This document shows positions 1-10,803 of a stretch of DNA of 64,000 bases, piece after piece; positions within the stretch are counted from its first letter, which is position 1, and every line of letters starts with the position of its first letter. The position numbers and the translations under genes were made by a program. The stretch covers positions 248,001-312,000 of the forward strand of contig CAJZBQ010000046.1 in NCBI GenBank assembly GCA_914767885.1. The letters run 5' to 3'. Below the pieces are notes generated by a model, which saw only the letters and a list, made by a program, of their open reading frames with translations, had not been told where the DNA came from and did not search any database. This DNA comes from Blepharisma stoltei. Its lineage: Eukaryota; Ciliophora; Heterotrichea; Heterotrichida; Blepharismidae.

Positions 1-135
1 TCTGAGCATTCAAATCACCTTATTAAGGCTATGAGGAGTGAACTTTGTCGACATGCCTTGCTTAAAATCAAGGTGAGCAGCCAAGCCGATGAAAAATGGA
101 CCCTATGGTCGTGTGCACTTGAGGCACAACTATAG
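1..135 (+). other. GC-richer open stretch at the window edge
   Basis: An open frame of 44 codons runs from the window edge to a TAG at 133-135. It is clearly richer in GC than the DNA next to it and matches no family I recognise. It lies just beyond the point where the SEC11 frame on the other strand breaks off. The phrase gccttgcttaaaat resembles gccttgctcaaaac in the R element at 16.5 kb. It could therefore be part of an R element inserted in or beside SEC11, or the end of an unrelated plus-strand gene. Confidence 0.3.
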
Positions 136-147
136 GTGAGTTTAAAT

Positions 148-570
148 TTAATAATATAAGTCTAAATCTAAGTATGAATAACTGCCAGGCGTGTATAATC
201 CTCTGTCATTAACTTTATTGTTATCTCCTTTCGTCAATATATAATAATCATCATCTTCTTCATGGAGATTCATAATTCTATGAACTATCGGAATGTCACG
301 GTCACCTAGCTTATAAACAACGACATCTCCAGGTTGCAACGGAGGGTAATTCCACATCTCCAAAAACAAAATATCTCCTCTGTAATAAGCCGGCTCCATA
401 GACCCACTCAGCACAACTACAATTGGACTCTCAGTATTGAAAGAAATCATAAACCCTTTCCAAGTCATCAGTGCTGTCGCTATAACTAAGCAGAGATTGA
501 CAAATTGGTGGGAAAACCTTCTTTTGTCCATGATTTTGAATTCATTGAGTGTGTCTGTCACTACGTGCAT
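148..570 (-). CDS. SEC11: Signal peptidase complex catalytic subunit SEC11, C-terminus interrupted
   Basis: Catalytic subunit of the ER signal peptidase, which cuts signal peptides from secretory proteins on the lumenal side. A single N-terminal membrane anchor (about residues 24-45) is followed by the Ser box SGSMEP with its catalytic serine, the His box IVHRI and the Asp box KGDNNKVNDRGLY: the full Ser-His-Asp set of eukaryotic SEC11. After GLYTPG the frame leaves the family pattern and stops at once. The usual C-terminal G-x-A-x-G-F-L-P-Y region and second hydrophobic segment are missing. The break lies against the GC-richer block at 1-135, so an IES or R element probably separates a last exon outside the window. 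The methionine at 531 is an alternative start that puts the anchor nearer the N-terminus. Confidence 0.85.
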   Translation of the reverse strand: MHVVTDTLNEFKIMDKRRFSHQFVNLCLVIATALMTWKGFMISFNTESPIVVVLSGSMEPAYYRGDILFLEMWNYPPLQPGDVVVYKLGDRDIPIVHRIMNLHEEDDDYYILTKGDNNKVNDRGLYTPGSYSYLDLDLYY

Positions 571-664
571 TTATATACGTGGACAATATATAAATTAAAA
601 TAAAATCCTATGTTAAATAAAATAGGTTTTAGTATATGCATAAGGAGAATTTTCTTATGAAAAA

Positions 665-1437
665 TTAATAAAATATTGCTTTAGCTGCCATCCATAGAGA
701 ACAAGTAAAAACTGGTATTGTGAAATTGTCGTCTATATAAGGAACTGTAATTAATTCTGATAAAAGTGCTATCACAAATGCAAGTATAAAGTTAATTTCT
801 ACTCCAGATATAAAATGATAGATCAATGCAGCTATAGTACCGCATGTAGCTGCTCCAAGTGATCCTGAAATTGATTTTTTTGATGTGATTTTGGGACCGC
901 CTACGAGAATTCCTATAATTGAAGCAGCAGGATCGCAAATGCTTACGTTAAGGATGCTCAAAATTACAATATCTCTTTGGGTTGTGAGGTAAACTATGAC
1001 CATAACTCCAGCTAACTCTTTTATATAAATAAATTTTTAAATAATTAAAAATTATCATAATGAGAATCCGAATTTTTTTTTAAGAAATAGTGGGATAAGA
1101 AAAATAATGCTGCAGGAGGAGAGTCCCATTGCTCATGAGGCCTTAAAAGCCACTCCCAATGTGAAATAAACCACTCATTTAGGCGTGGAAACACTTTTCT
1201 TCTGCAGATATCGAAAATAATAAAGCAGATTGTGGGGATTGTAATAAGTCATCTTGCTTGTGTTTGGTCGACGAAATGGTAAATAGCTAAAAACAGCATT
1301 CCTGTGGCAAAGTGCTGAAATCTTCGAACAAGATGCAGACTTTGAGCTACATCTCCTTCTCCATGTCCTATAATTTTGAGAGCTGCGTGAAATCCTATCA
1401 CAACAGCGCTTGCAACTAAGATTCAGACCCAGATCAT
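665..1437 (-). CDS. CTP-dependent diacylglycerol/dolichol kinase family membrane protein, with a 68-bp IES
   Basis: The frame opens at 1437 and reads through two TGA codons as Trp. It gives R-x-x-Q-H-F-A-T-G, LRPHEQ and PPAALFFL, then DPAASIIG, KSISGSLGA and DDNFTIP. This is the motif order of the DGK1/SEC59/phytol kinase family, multi-pass membrane enzymes that phosphorylate lipid alcohols, often with CTP. The frame is closed at 1015-1082 by an AT-rich block with a TA at each end. Taking out 68 bp joins SHYFL to AGVMVIVYL and leaves 705 nt, 234 codons plus stop. Hydrophobic segments run through the whole protein. Which lipid it uses cannot be read from the sequence. Confidence 0.75.
1013..1082 (-). 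mobile_element. Short TA-bounded IES in the lipid kinase gene
   Basis: A unique AT-rich block between TA (1013-1014) and TA (1081-1082). In the gene's direction it starts TA-AAAAAAAATTCGG and ends AAAGAGT-TA, and it contains in-frame TAA stops. Loss of 68 bp with one TA kept restores the frame exactly. There is no MITE tip, so this is an ordinary short IES. Confidence 0.8.
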
Positions 1438-3430
1438 AATGGTAAATTAATTTAATTAAATAAGTTAGATATAATCAGAAATTTGTATAGCATTTGGATA
1501 ATGTGCATTAACTTATTCATTTGTTTGAAAGATAATTTTTAAATAAAATTTTGATATAAGCAAGTTTATAATTTCAATATCTTAATAAATATGACATAAT
1601 ATTCGGATTCTTATATAATAACTATATCATCTTTTTTTAAAGATTAAACAAGAACAGTGTTTCTCTCAAAAGCTTAGACAAATATTAAAGCTAAATTATC
1701 TTTTTAAGCTTTTCGCTAGTTTTTAAATTGATATTCTTAGATTTCAAATTATATTTTTCTTTACTCCCTCCGTGAGCTAAAAAAATCATTGGAGAGCGAA
1801 AAAAAAAAATTTATGAAAAAAATATCTCGATATATAAATAATGAAATATAGCTAATTTTGTAGCTTTTGCATTTTAAAACGTAAATTTTGCAAATAAATT
1901 AATTTTTAGTCCTCAAACTGGGATTTTTTTTTCAATTTTGAAAAAAAATTTAACCCGCTCCATGAGCGAAAGAAATTTTTGTTCGCTCACAAAGGGGTGA
2001 GTTAGTAGCTCTCCACCCATAAATTGAATCAAAAAAATCTGTTTCAAGTTAATTTATTTTTATTGCATTTATTATCAGAATCAACTTTTATAAATAGTAT
2101 TCTGCTTACAAACCCTATTTAAAATAGAGCAAATTATAGATAATTTTTAAATTTTGCTGCCTTAAATTCTCATCAAAGCTATTATTATTTTGCCTTTTTC
2201 TAATTTAAAATAGATAAAATGTCCTACCTTTTTTTTTCATTAAAAGAGGAGTATGTTACCGTTGGCTAAAGGGCTACATATCATTTTAAAAGCTAAAATA
2301 TTTTTTTAATCGTTATATCAGCAACTTCTATTTTCAATTACATGATAGCGCTCACAAGCATCCATGAGTCTGCGTATCAAGTAATTTATCTGCTGAAGAA
2401 TTTTTTTTTAATACAAAAATCTTTATGGATTTAAATTTTCATTAAATATTAATCATTTTCCTCCATTAAAGTACTTTCTTTGTTCACGTTGAGTTGTTTT
2501 TCATATCAAAAGTTTGGAATTTTCTCATAGAAAAGTTCAAATCGGAAATTATTCCCCTATATTTTCAGATTTCACCCTTTTCAAAAATAGCTACTTTTTT
2601 AGCTCTTTATTGCTTTTTAATAATATTCCAAGAATCCAGGTTTATTTCTAATTAGCTTGCAAAATCTCTCTGAATATTTGCCCACTGAATCTTTTTTAAT
2701 TATAAATTCAAATTTTCTGGCAATAACTTGATTAAAATTTTCATCACAAAATTCATAAAATTAAATTCTAGATTGCAAAACTAATCAAAGTTTTGATGCC
2801 AAATCTGATTTATCTGTTTAGACTAATAATTTATACTAGCTTACGATGGATTGCCCGCTACAGAGTGTTTTGTAGTTATCCAAATATTACTGGCTTGCCA
2901 AATTAATTAGCTAGACATATTTTTTGAATGCAAATTTAAAATTTGGTTAGCCAAAAATGATCCTTAGTTGGCTACTCTTTCTAATATGTATATCATTATC
3001 TTAAATTTAGATTTGTGTTCTTCTTCCCAGAGATAATCAAAATGCTACATTACTCCAATTTTCTGTTCTCCTCGAGCAGAAAATTTTCCTCTGGTCAATC
3101 TTGATTATGAAAATTCTCACTCAACGAGTTTATCCCAGCAATTAGGTGGATTACGCTCAAGGGTACAAAATTTTAGACGCCCAGTCTTTAGGGAATTCGA
3201 ATTTTCTGGAAGTTTCCATACTCCAGACAGTAGAGACTGGTACATTTACTATGCCTAACAGATGCTAGTTGACTTTTTCCGAGAACTGGAAGGAAAGCCA
3301 TCGAAATCCAAACACCCAAGTCGATAAGTCATTCAAATCAAGACCAAGAGGTGCACGACAGAAGGTAAGTGGGTCATCCGAAGCAGGAGTGGAAACCACA
3401 TATAGGCTATGTGATCATAGTTTTAAACGC
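1438..3430. other. Long AT-rich stretch without a recognisable gene
   Basis: About 2 kb with no convincing ORF in code UGA=Trp on either strand. It contains the decayed family 1 element at 1762-2004. The part from 3130 to 3430 is less AT-rich, with a 60-codon plus-strand frame (3269-3451) whose composition does not look like neighbouring genes. I see no RNA gene or clear repeat in the remainder. Confidence 0.5.
1762..2004 (+). mobile_element. Decayed family 1 MITE-like IES, intergenic
   Basis: Starts TA-CTCCCTCCGTGAGC and ends with GTTCGCTCACAAAGGGGTGAGT-TA. The interior keeps the family 1 landmarks in order, inverted relative to the 4.0 kb copy: GATATATAAATAATGAAAT, AGCTAATTTTG, the AAAACGTAAATTTTGCAAAT piece, and two internal GAGCGAA/GTTCGCTC motifs. 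About 240 bp against 390 in good copies, with many substitutions: an old copy still bounded by TA. Confidence 0.7.
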
Positions 3431-3847
3431 TTAAGAATCATAACTAATTAAGACTAAGTTTCTTCTTGCCAGAATTGAACTTCTTTTGAAATTCAAAACA
3501 ACAGGAGCTTTATCATGGCTATTTCTTGAATTATTCCAAGAATTTTCCGTCGCAGGGTCATTATTTTGTATGTTAGGGACAATTTTTATTAAATTTTTCA
3601 AACAGCCACTTTTTGGCTGATGTTTATCACTGGCAACCCTGCATGGGCTTGGAGTCTTCATATCCATCAAAACCTTAACTAGCTGAGGATGTTGTGCTTG
3701 AAAAGATTTAAAGCTGGTCTGTATATAAGGATAAATCTGAGGGACGTCAAGAAGATTGTGTGTGTCACAAATTGAGTTTTCAATTTGTATTGTGTAAATT
3801 TCTGTGTCATTGTGTCTTGAGTCTTCAAAAACTGTTTTGCTGTTCAT
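3431..3847 (-). CDS. Hypothetical protein, 138 aa
   Basis: A continuous frame of 138 codons from an ATG at 3847 to a TAA at 3431-3433, with no frame break. I do not recognise the product. It is polar, rich in Asn, Ser and Lys, with no signal peptide or membrane segment, and holds scattered Cys and His without zinc-finger spacing. AT-rich flanks on both sides fit a stand-alone gene. The overlapping plus-strand frame at 3269-3451 is shorter and less likely. Confidence 0.5.
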   Translation of the reverse strand: MNSKTVFEDSRHNDTEIYTIQIENSICDTHNLLDVPQIYPYIQTSFKSFQAQHPQLVKVLMDMKTPSPCRVASDKHQPKSGCLKNLIKIVPNIQNNDPATENSWNNSRNSHDKAPVVLNFKRSSILARRNLVLISYDS

Positions 3848-4025
3848 GATTTGTGTAATTTATATCTCAAGGGTAAATGTGGCAATTGATGGTTATGGAA
3901 AAGTAAAGAATCGCAGTAATGATAATTTAATCTGAATATAGATTTTAGCGTTTGATTTATTGTTAGTGGCTCTTTTCTATATATTCTTTAAGAGTCAGTA
4001 AAAAGAAATCTGGCGCTAAATTGAA

Positions 4026-4416
4026 TAACTCCTCCCCCCCCCCCTCCCGTGAGCGAACAAAAAAATTTTGTTCGCTCACGGAGGGGGGTTAATTTTTTTT
4101 TTTAAAAAAAATTTTATATATAAATTTTATAAAAAATATTTTTTTCGAAATTTTAAAAAAATCCTAATTTGCAAAAATTGGGAAGCAAATATTAATTTAA
4201 TTTGCAAAATTTATGTTTTAAAACGCAATTTGTTTAAAATTAAACAGAATTAGCTCTAGATTTCATTATACTAATTATCACTTATATATCAAAATTTTTT
4301 TCCATTAAAATTTTTTTCTATTAAAAAAATTTTTGTTCACTCACGGAGGGTGGTTTTTGGTCAAAAAATGGCGATTTTTCTAATGGTTTTGTTCGCTCAC
4401 GGAGGGGGGGGGAGTA
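4026..4416 (+). mobile_element. Family 1 MITE-like IES, near-complete, intergenic
   Basis: TA at 4026-4027 is followed by ACTCCTCCCCCCC. A left-end hairpin is built from CCGTGAGCGAAC and GTTCGCTCACGG around an A/T loop, followed by GGGGGTTAA. About 190 bp of AT-rich body follows, then two direct copies of the GTTCRCTCACGGAGG motif, the last leading into GGGGGGGGAG-TA. This is the reference layout of family 1: one inverted and three direct copies of the motif per element. It lies between genes, so nothing in coding DNA fixes the exact cut points. Confidence 0.8.
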
Positions 4417-5268
4417 AGTTAAAAGTGGCAGAAAAATCTTCTGGAAGGGAAGATTTTGTGAGAAGGTGTGGGAGGAGAGGAAATATAGAAAGCAAAAGAA
4501 AAGGATAATTTTTTCAAAAATTGAAGAGTGAACTGGAATATGATCAAAATGATGGGGTTGGCAAGTGCTTATTGGGTATGATAATATCAAATATGAATAT
4601 CAGAAAACAGATCAAGTTTAAATGAGAAGATTGATTTGTTGAAAAAATGAGTAGTCTCTTGCATTATTTATTAGTATTTTGCAGTTTAAGCAAATATTAT
4701 AGGAAAAGAGTTTCGCTTAATTAATTATAAAATTGGATGAATTGTGTTGGTTTGGGATTTATTTTAGCTTGACTTAAAAAGTTAAAAAAATGCAATTGGT
4801 GTTTAAATTTGTAAGATTCTTGAAGAAATTTTACCTGAGATAGTGATACTGTTTTTACTGAATATAATTCGCCCTTGTGAAAATTGCATTTTTTTAATTT
4901 AATCGACTTTTATTCAGTGTGTAAATAGCAAAAAGTACAAATGCATATAATAAGCGAATTTACACAAATTTTTATATGCAAATCACTTTAAGCTTATATG
5001 TGAGAAAAATTAAGCTTAAAATTATTTTAATTGACCAAAATATCACTACAGTGAAATTCAGTATGCATATAGATTGCTTATCCTGCTGGATTAGAAAATA
5101 TACTAAAATACTATTATTCATACAGATTTTTACATATAAAAATGAGCTTAGTTTAAAGCCATCTTATTTATCTATAATTGGATAAAATTATATAATCAAA
5201 TTTTTTCGAAATATACAAAATCAAAGGCTCGAATTCCGTTAAATTTATTGTTATAATTAATTATAATC
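4417..5268. other. AT-rich intergenic region
   Basis: Short frames at 4321-4590 (minus) and 4976-5185 (plus) overlap the IES or are low-complexity and have no family features. I see no supported gene, RNA or repeat here. Confidence 0.5.
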
Positions 5269-8066
5269 ATGATTTCTTTCGAAACTGAAAGTAGATTAGC
5301 TGAACTTCTATATGGCATTTCACAAGGAGAAAACACAGTCGAAATCTTACGTCTCAACCTCTGCAAAAACAATGATTTTGAGCCTTATTCTGCTTTTAAA
5401 CACTTAGACAGGCTTGGTCTCGGTTCCTTATCCAGCAGTGACCTCCGAGCATTTTTAGATCGAAACAATCTCCAAATATCAGAGCAAGACAGTTATATGA
5501 TAATTCGACAATATGACTCCAACTCAGATGGACGGCTTTCTCTTAACGAATTCATCTCATTTGTATTGCCAAGCACCAACGAAACAGTTAGAGAAATCGC
5601 CCAGTCACGTCCTACAAAATTATTTTTATCAAATGACGCAGAATATTTGCTTCTCCGTTTATTTGAGGCTGAAATAGAAAATCAAAGAGAATTAGAAGCC
5701 AAAAGAAAAGATTTAGTAGGCAGACCTGACTTTAATTTATTAGAGTGTTATAGAGTTGTTTGATATTAAGTTAAGTTAAGTTATTAAGTATCCGGCCATA
5801 AGCGCTGGCCATCCCACCCCATCTAGGCTCCAAAATGACATCCGAGGAAGCCATTTTGAATTTCAGACCTGAACCACCTGCCCAGGGGATTAGCTCGCCC
5901 TGGGCAGAGCCGCTCCTAGATAGCGCCCCGATAGTCCCGATTAGGAAAGACCATGTAGTAGGCAAAACATCTGGGCAGGGACAGGGAAAACCTTCGGGGG
6001 AGAAATAAAACATCCCTTTTTGGCAAGGTATCCCCAAGCTTGAAGGCCCACTTCCACTGGGACAGAGGCCCTACTTTCAGCACATCAGGATGGGTCCTAC
6101 CTCTTCCATAGAGAGTACGCTTCGGAGTCCAATACCGTTAACGCCACCATTTTCTTCTGCTGATATTAGGAATTCTCAAACGATAGATAGAGGAGATTTA
6201 TTTGACTTTTTAAGGAAGCATAATTTTAGGGTATTTGAAAATGATATAGACGCAGTTATTAGAAGAATTGACAGTGATGGAGACACAATTATAAGTTATC
6301 TTGAGTTTGTAGATTCAGTGCTGCCTGCTGAGCCTGTGCTGAGATCATCTATTCCTTCATCAAGCTTTAATAGGTCAATTGGATTATCAAATAAAGAAAC
6401 TAGAAAATCGACGTCACCACTAAGGTCAATTTCTCCTAATAGAAATTCAATTGAAGTTTCATCAATATACAGATCATCAGAAAGATCGCCAACTCCTATA
6501 AAAAGGCCTGCTTTAAGTGAGTATGAACTTATATCATCACCTAGAAGGGCTGCTTCTCCTCTTCGAAGTACACCTTTTAAACAGTCATTAATAAATAGTG
6601 AAGTGTTAAAAACTTCACCATTGCGTAGATCGCCATCTCCTCCTAGGGTTTCTCCTTATCGTTCTTCAGTTGAACCACTTGAAACAGAGTCTTCAATTAG
6701 AAAATCAAGCTTAGGGTCTGAAAATATGCAATCAATTAGTAAAATTAGCCCATTCAAGAGCTCTCCTTTGAGGAATTCTTCATTAACTATAGAAAATTGC
6801 CCGAGGATGGGGCAAAATAGCGCCATCCTCGGGCAATTTCTATAGATTAGACTGAAAAGAAATTATAAAAAAGTAAATTATTAGGGCATTCCTTGAAATA
6901 GCGGGCTAATTGCAATTAAATTTAAAATCTAATCTAATCTAATCAAATCATTAACTAGAGAAATCAATGAATTTTCTTATCAGACTCCATTTAAAACTGA
7001 TTCGTCAATTTCTATGAGCCAGTCTACAAATAGAAGCTCTCCAGTAAGAAATTCATCTCCAATTAGAAATTCAATAGCTCCTAATGAAGAATATTCATAT
7101 CAATTGCCAAATAAAGCTTCTCCATGGAAATCATCTTTAGGCAGCTCATATATAAACGGGTCGAATTTTGAAACTTCAGGAAGGCATTCTCCTCCATCAA
7201 GAAACTCAATTTCCCCAACACATTCGTTGAGCATGCCGAGATCATTAAAAAAAAATTATTTTGCTGCTAATAGAGATTATGATTTAGGCAAACCCCTAAG
7301 AAACAGTGATAATTCTGCCTCAAAAATTTCTTATACATCAGAAAGTTCATTGAGCTACCAAATAAATTCCATCTCAAAAGAAAACGTTGAAAACGATTTA
7401 ATTTCCCTTTTTAAAGAACAAATAAAGCTTTCCAGAGACTTAGAAAGACTAAAAATCGAACTAAGCGACAAGCTCGATTTCAACTTAATTGATGCCTTCC
7501 GTATGTTTGACTTAAATGACAAAGGCTCTATAACAGTTTCAGAAATAGAAAATACTTTAAAAGAACTCGGCCTTCCCATCTTGCAAGATGAAGTCTACCT
7601 CTTATCTCGGCACTATTCCAACACCCAAGATACAGTTTTACAGTTTTCCGAATTCGCAGAAATGTTTATCCCTAAACAAGAAGAGTATTCCAACGTCTTA
7701 AGAAACAGGATTCCATATAATCTTCCTATATCGCAACGCAAATCAGTGTTTTCACATGGTACTCATGACCTTTATATAAGCGTGCTTAAGCTTCATTTGA
7801 AATCTGAAACAATAGCAGAAAGCTTAAGGCAGGATTTATCGAGGAAAAATTTTAATATTCATGAAGCTTTTCAAGGTGTTGACCAGGATAGGAATGGATT
7901 TATTACAATTGAAGAATTAGAAAGGTTTTTGGAATATTATAGGGTTCATGTAGATAGGAAAGATGTGGCAGCTTTATTAAATAGATATGACAAAAACAAG
8001 GATGGGAGAGTCAGCTATTCTGAGTTTGTGCAGGAAATAACGCCTAAGTCTCCAAGTAAGCATTAA
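5269..8066 (+). CDS. Multi-EF-hand calcium-binding protein with Ser/Pro/Arg-rich middle, interrupted by two R elements
   Basis: EF-hand loops are visible as DSNSDGRLSLNEF, DSDGDTIISYLEF, DQDRNGFITIEEL and DKNKDGRVSYSEF, with degenerate partners (DLNDKGSITVSEI, DIRNSQTIDRGDL). The order is an N-terminal set, a long linker rich in SP, RS and RNS repeats (phosphorylatable, probably disordered), then a C-terminal set. Two foreign blocks break it, at about 5761-6161 and 6781-6957. Removing 168 bp at the second joins NSSLT to REINEFSYQ. At the first, the EF-hand pattern demands a VV-DIRN join, which needs 401 bp removed although the direct repeats are 400 bp apart, so one T is unexplained. The processed product would be about 742 aa. 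Role unknown; such proteins in ciliates are often cortical or ciliary. Confidence 0.75.
5761..6168 (-). mobile_element. R element (GC-rich retroposon-like) in the EF-hand gene
   Basis: Flanked by the direct repeat TGATATTA (5761-5768 and 6161-6168). Read on the minus strand it begins near AAAATGGTGGCG and ends GGATACTTAATA followed by a (CTTAA)n tail that runs into the repeat. The body is far more GC-rich than the gene around it. The 5' hairpin seen in other copies is not obvious. The TSD contains TA. The body holds no long convincing ORF, so it is a non-autonomous, SINE-like element or a truncated LINE. Confidence 0.65.
6781..6957 (+). mobile_element. Small R-type insertion with a strong 5' hairpin, in the EF-hand gene
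   Basis: Flanked by CATTAACTA at 6781-6789 and 6949-6957, an offset of 168 bp. Right after the first repeat come two arms of about 20 nt, TTGCCCGAGGATGG and its complement CCATCCTCGGGCAA, around a short loop (6790-6846). Then comes an AT-rich middle and a 3' tail of repeated CTAAT units (about 6928-6946). It carries an in-frame TAG, so it must be removed from DNA or RNA. The gene frame is restored by losing exactly one repeat and the insert. Confidence 0.7.
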
Positions 8067-8975
8067 TTAATTTTAAGCGTCCCTAAAAGATATGTCAAAG
8101 TTTATAAGTAAAAGAAATGGACAATATTCATTTTTAAGATATTTAAATCTGCTTCGAAAATGCTTTGATTTCTGTTGGAGTTATATACTGTGAGCACAGA
8201 TATGATCAACCTTGAGTAACCCTTTCCCACTCCTGATAGTTTAAATGAAAATGCCAAAATTAATAGATATTTTAAACCCTTAATAATATACTTGCCATAT
8301 TATCTCCCGTGAATAAACATTTCCCGCACATAATGGCGCTTTTTGCGCCAAAAGTTAGGAAGTGCTTATCCTGTCAATTCTGAAAGGAGTTGCAGTGTGA
8401 GAGGAGATTTTGCGTCAGCAGTAGTCTCTTCAGTGCTGAATTCATGGACTGCAGGAGTTGAAGCGAAGATGGAAGCGTGGTGCAATGGGTGATGGCATGG
8501 AGACAGCACATGATACAGGCAAAAAATTTCAATGGCCTGCATTGGAGGCGCAAGCAGGTAGTGCATTGATTTTTTTGTGAAATTACTTTTTACCTTTTAC
8601 TCTTATTTTAGAAATTTTTTGGGAATTTTTTTTCACAAATTTCTGGAACTTTTTTTGAAGATCTTTTAATTGGTCCACTTAGTTGGGCGATAACCATTAA
8701 TTAATTCATTCATCTCCCGTGAAAATGGAAAAGGAGGCAGTTCCCAACCTATACCTACTCCCATAGTATAATAAATATTTCAGAAATCCATTTCAAATCG
8801 ATATTAATATGAAAATGGTGAAAAACTAAAATTTATTCTCCCCGTCCCTGTACACAAAGCCTGATATTTCCATCAGCCAAAGGTAAATAATTCCAATAAT
8901 TTTATCTTTTGAATGCTCATTGGCTAATTGTGCAGATATTTACGTCATGAATTCGACTTAATATATATTTCTGAT
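8067..8975. other. Intergenic region between EF-hand and phosphatase genes
   Basis: Mostly AT-rich. At 8333-8611 a GC-richer patch holds a 92-codon plus-strand frame (ATG GCG CTT, TGA read as Trp four times, stop TAG). It contains two Cys pairs but no family I recognise, and the opposite strand is also open, so I do not call it a gene. A perfect GGCGC..GCGCC pair at about 8335-8348 may form a small hairpin. Confidence 0.4.
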
Positions 8976-10316
8976 ATGCAACTTTTGCTGTTAGTTATTG
9001 GTTTTGGAACGGTTTTGGCCGGATATGTCCATCCTGAGCAGATTCATCTTTCTTGGACAGAAGAAATCAACCAAATGAGGGTTACCTGGGTAACTTATCT
9101 GAATGTCCCAGCACAAGCTGCTTATAGGCCAATTTTATGCGGGAATGTTCCAACACCTTCGAACTTCACACTTATCAATGGTGAGACCAAGAAATTCCAT
9201 GAAGGGAGCCACTTTTGGGAGTACCAGCACATCCATACGGCAGTTTTTAATAACCTTGATTCTAATTGCTGGTATGAATATAAGGTCAAGAATTTGGGAG
9301 TTTGAAGCAAAACTTATATGTTCAATGGAAGAACGCCAGATACAAATGCAACGTTTAGAGATGTGAATAATCCGTTTAGCTTGGTGATATTTGGAGACTG
9401 GGGAACTGGCCCAAATGGACAATACACTAAGCATTTACTTGGAGAGGAAACATTGACAAGGGACTACTTAGGGATCCTTCACATGGGAGATATTGGATAC
9501 AATTTAGATAGCGACGATGGTAAAGTTGGAGATACTTATCTTAACATGGTCGAGTCTATTGCCGCAACTTATCCTTATATGACTCTTCCTGGTAATCACG
9601 AAAAGGCTAACAACTTCACTCACTATAAAGCAAGATTCAACATGCCAAACAACGGCGCAAACCAAGGCACAAACTATTTCTACTCCTTCAACCTTGGTCC
9701 TGCCCATTTCATAATGTACAATACAAACCCATATTTCGATGATATGAATACAACAGCAGACGCTGATCTCGAAACTCAATGGATTGCTAATGATTTAGCT
9801 TTAGCCAATAAGCAAAGAGATATAAGACCATGGATCATTACATTAGCCCATCACCCTCTATATTGTTCTCAAGACTGGTCTAATGAAGACAGTATAGAAG
9901 ATTGCGGAGAGCAGCCAGCTGTTCTTAAGCCAATTTTTGAAGATTTATTTTATAGCAACAGCGTTGATCTTGCGCTTCAAGCACATGTCCACATTTATGA
10001 AAGAGACGCTCCAATATATAAAAATGAAACGATTCCAAGTCAGTATGATAGCCAGAATATGCATATAAACCCTAATGCTCCAGTTTATATTGTGGGAGGG
10101 GCTGCAGGAAATCGCCTTGGGACTAATGTACCAGCTTCTAAAACTCCTCAACCGTGGGCTAGGTTTTTAAGCAATGACTATGGGTATGGAAGATTGACGG
10201 TATTTAATAAAACCCATATGCTTTGGGAACAATTCAGTGTTCTTCAGCTCACTGAGATTGATTATGTTTGGATTATCAAAGATCAGGCGAGATACAAGCC
10301 AGTTCTTTTAAACTAA
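8976..10316 (+). CDS. Secreted purple acid phosphatase-like metallophosphoesterase, copy 1
   Basis: 446 aa starting at the second in-frame ATG (8976), which places a clean signal peptide (MQLLLLVIGFGTVLAG) at the N-terminus. An N-terminal fibronectin-like domain (IHLSWTEEINQMRVTWVTY) is followed by the metal-binding blocks of purple acid phosphatases: GDWG, GDIGYN, GNHE, a histidine in LAHHPLYC, and HVHIYER. These coordinate a two-metal centre that hydrolyses phosphate esters, and the signal peptide points to lysosome or secretion. TGA at 9303-9305 is Trp (GVWSKTYMF). Copy 2 lies about 0.5 kb downstream in the same direction, a tandem duplication. Several N-x-T/S sites fit a secreted glycoprotein. 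Confidence 0.92.
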
Positions 10317-10803
10317 ATATAATCGGATTGATTAAAATTTTATAAGTAATTATAGAATTCTTTTAAAAAGGCTAATCAATAAATCAGAATTTTCTTTAAA
10401 AATGTGAAGGATTAGCAGCTTTGTTAAAATTTATCATAGGCTTATAGGATTTCATTTAGATTCTGCAGTAATCATTTTTGTTTTGCTATGAATCTAATTA
10501 CTGATTATATTATTACTTTGCTTTTCGTAAAATTTAAAATGGATAAACAAATTGAATTCTAATTTCCTCTCCTCTATACCTATTGATTCAAAAGTCGCCA
10601 AATCATATTACATAAAGGTAATTATTGAATAAATTTACCTTTCAGACCCATTGTCAATGTGCAGAGATTGACGTCACAAATTGAATATCCAATATTAAAT
10701 TAATTATATATTATAAAAATTTTTATACTTCTTATAAACATTGATTTATTCAGCTTTTATTTATTTTTAATAATGCAAAACAGTATAATAAATAATTCTG
10801 ATC
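10317..10803. other. Intergenic region between tandem phosphatase genes
   Basis: AT-rich and without a supported ORF. It presumably holds the terminator of copy 1 and the promoter of copy 2, but I see no distinctive motif. Confidence 0.5.

Noticed and set aside
4068-4253. Plus-strand ORF inside a family 1 element (also at 41656-41859 and 18574 onward)
   Set aside because: It is the AT-rich body of the MITE read in one frame (FFFKK..., YKFYKKYFF) and recurs wherever the element does. No protein features.
9103-9779. Several ORFs of 60-99 codons on both strands in the phosphatase genes (also 11373-12355)
   Set aside because: Shadows of the strongly conserved phosphatase frame.
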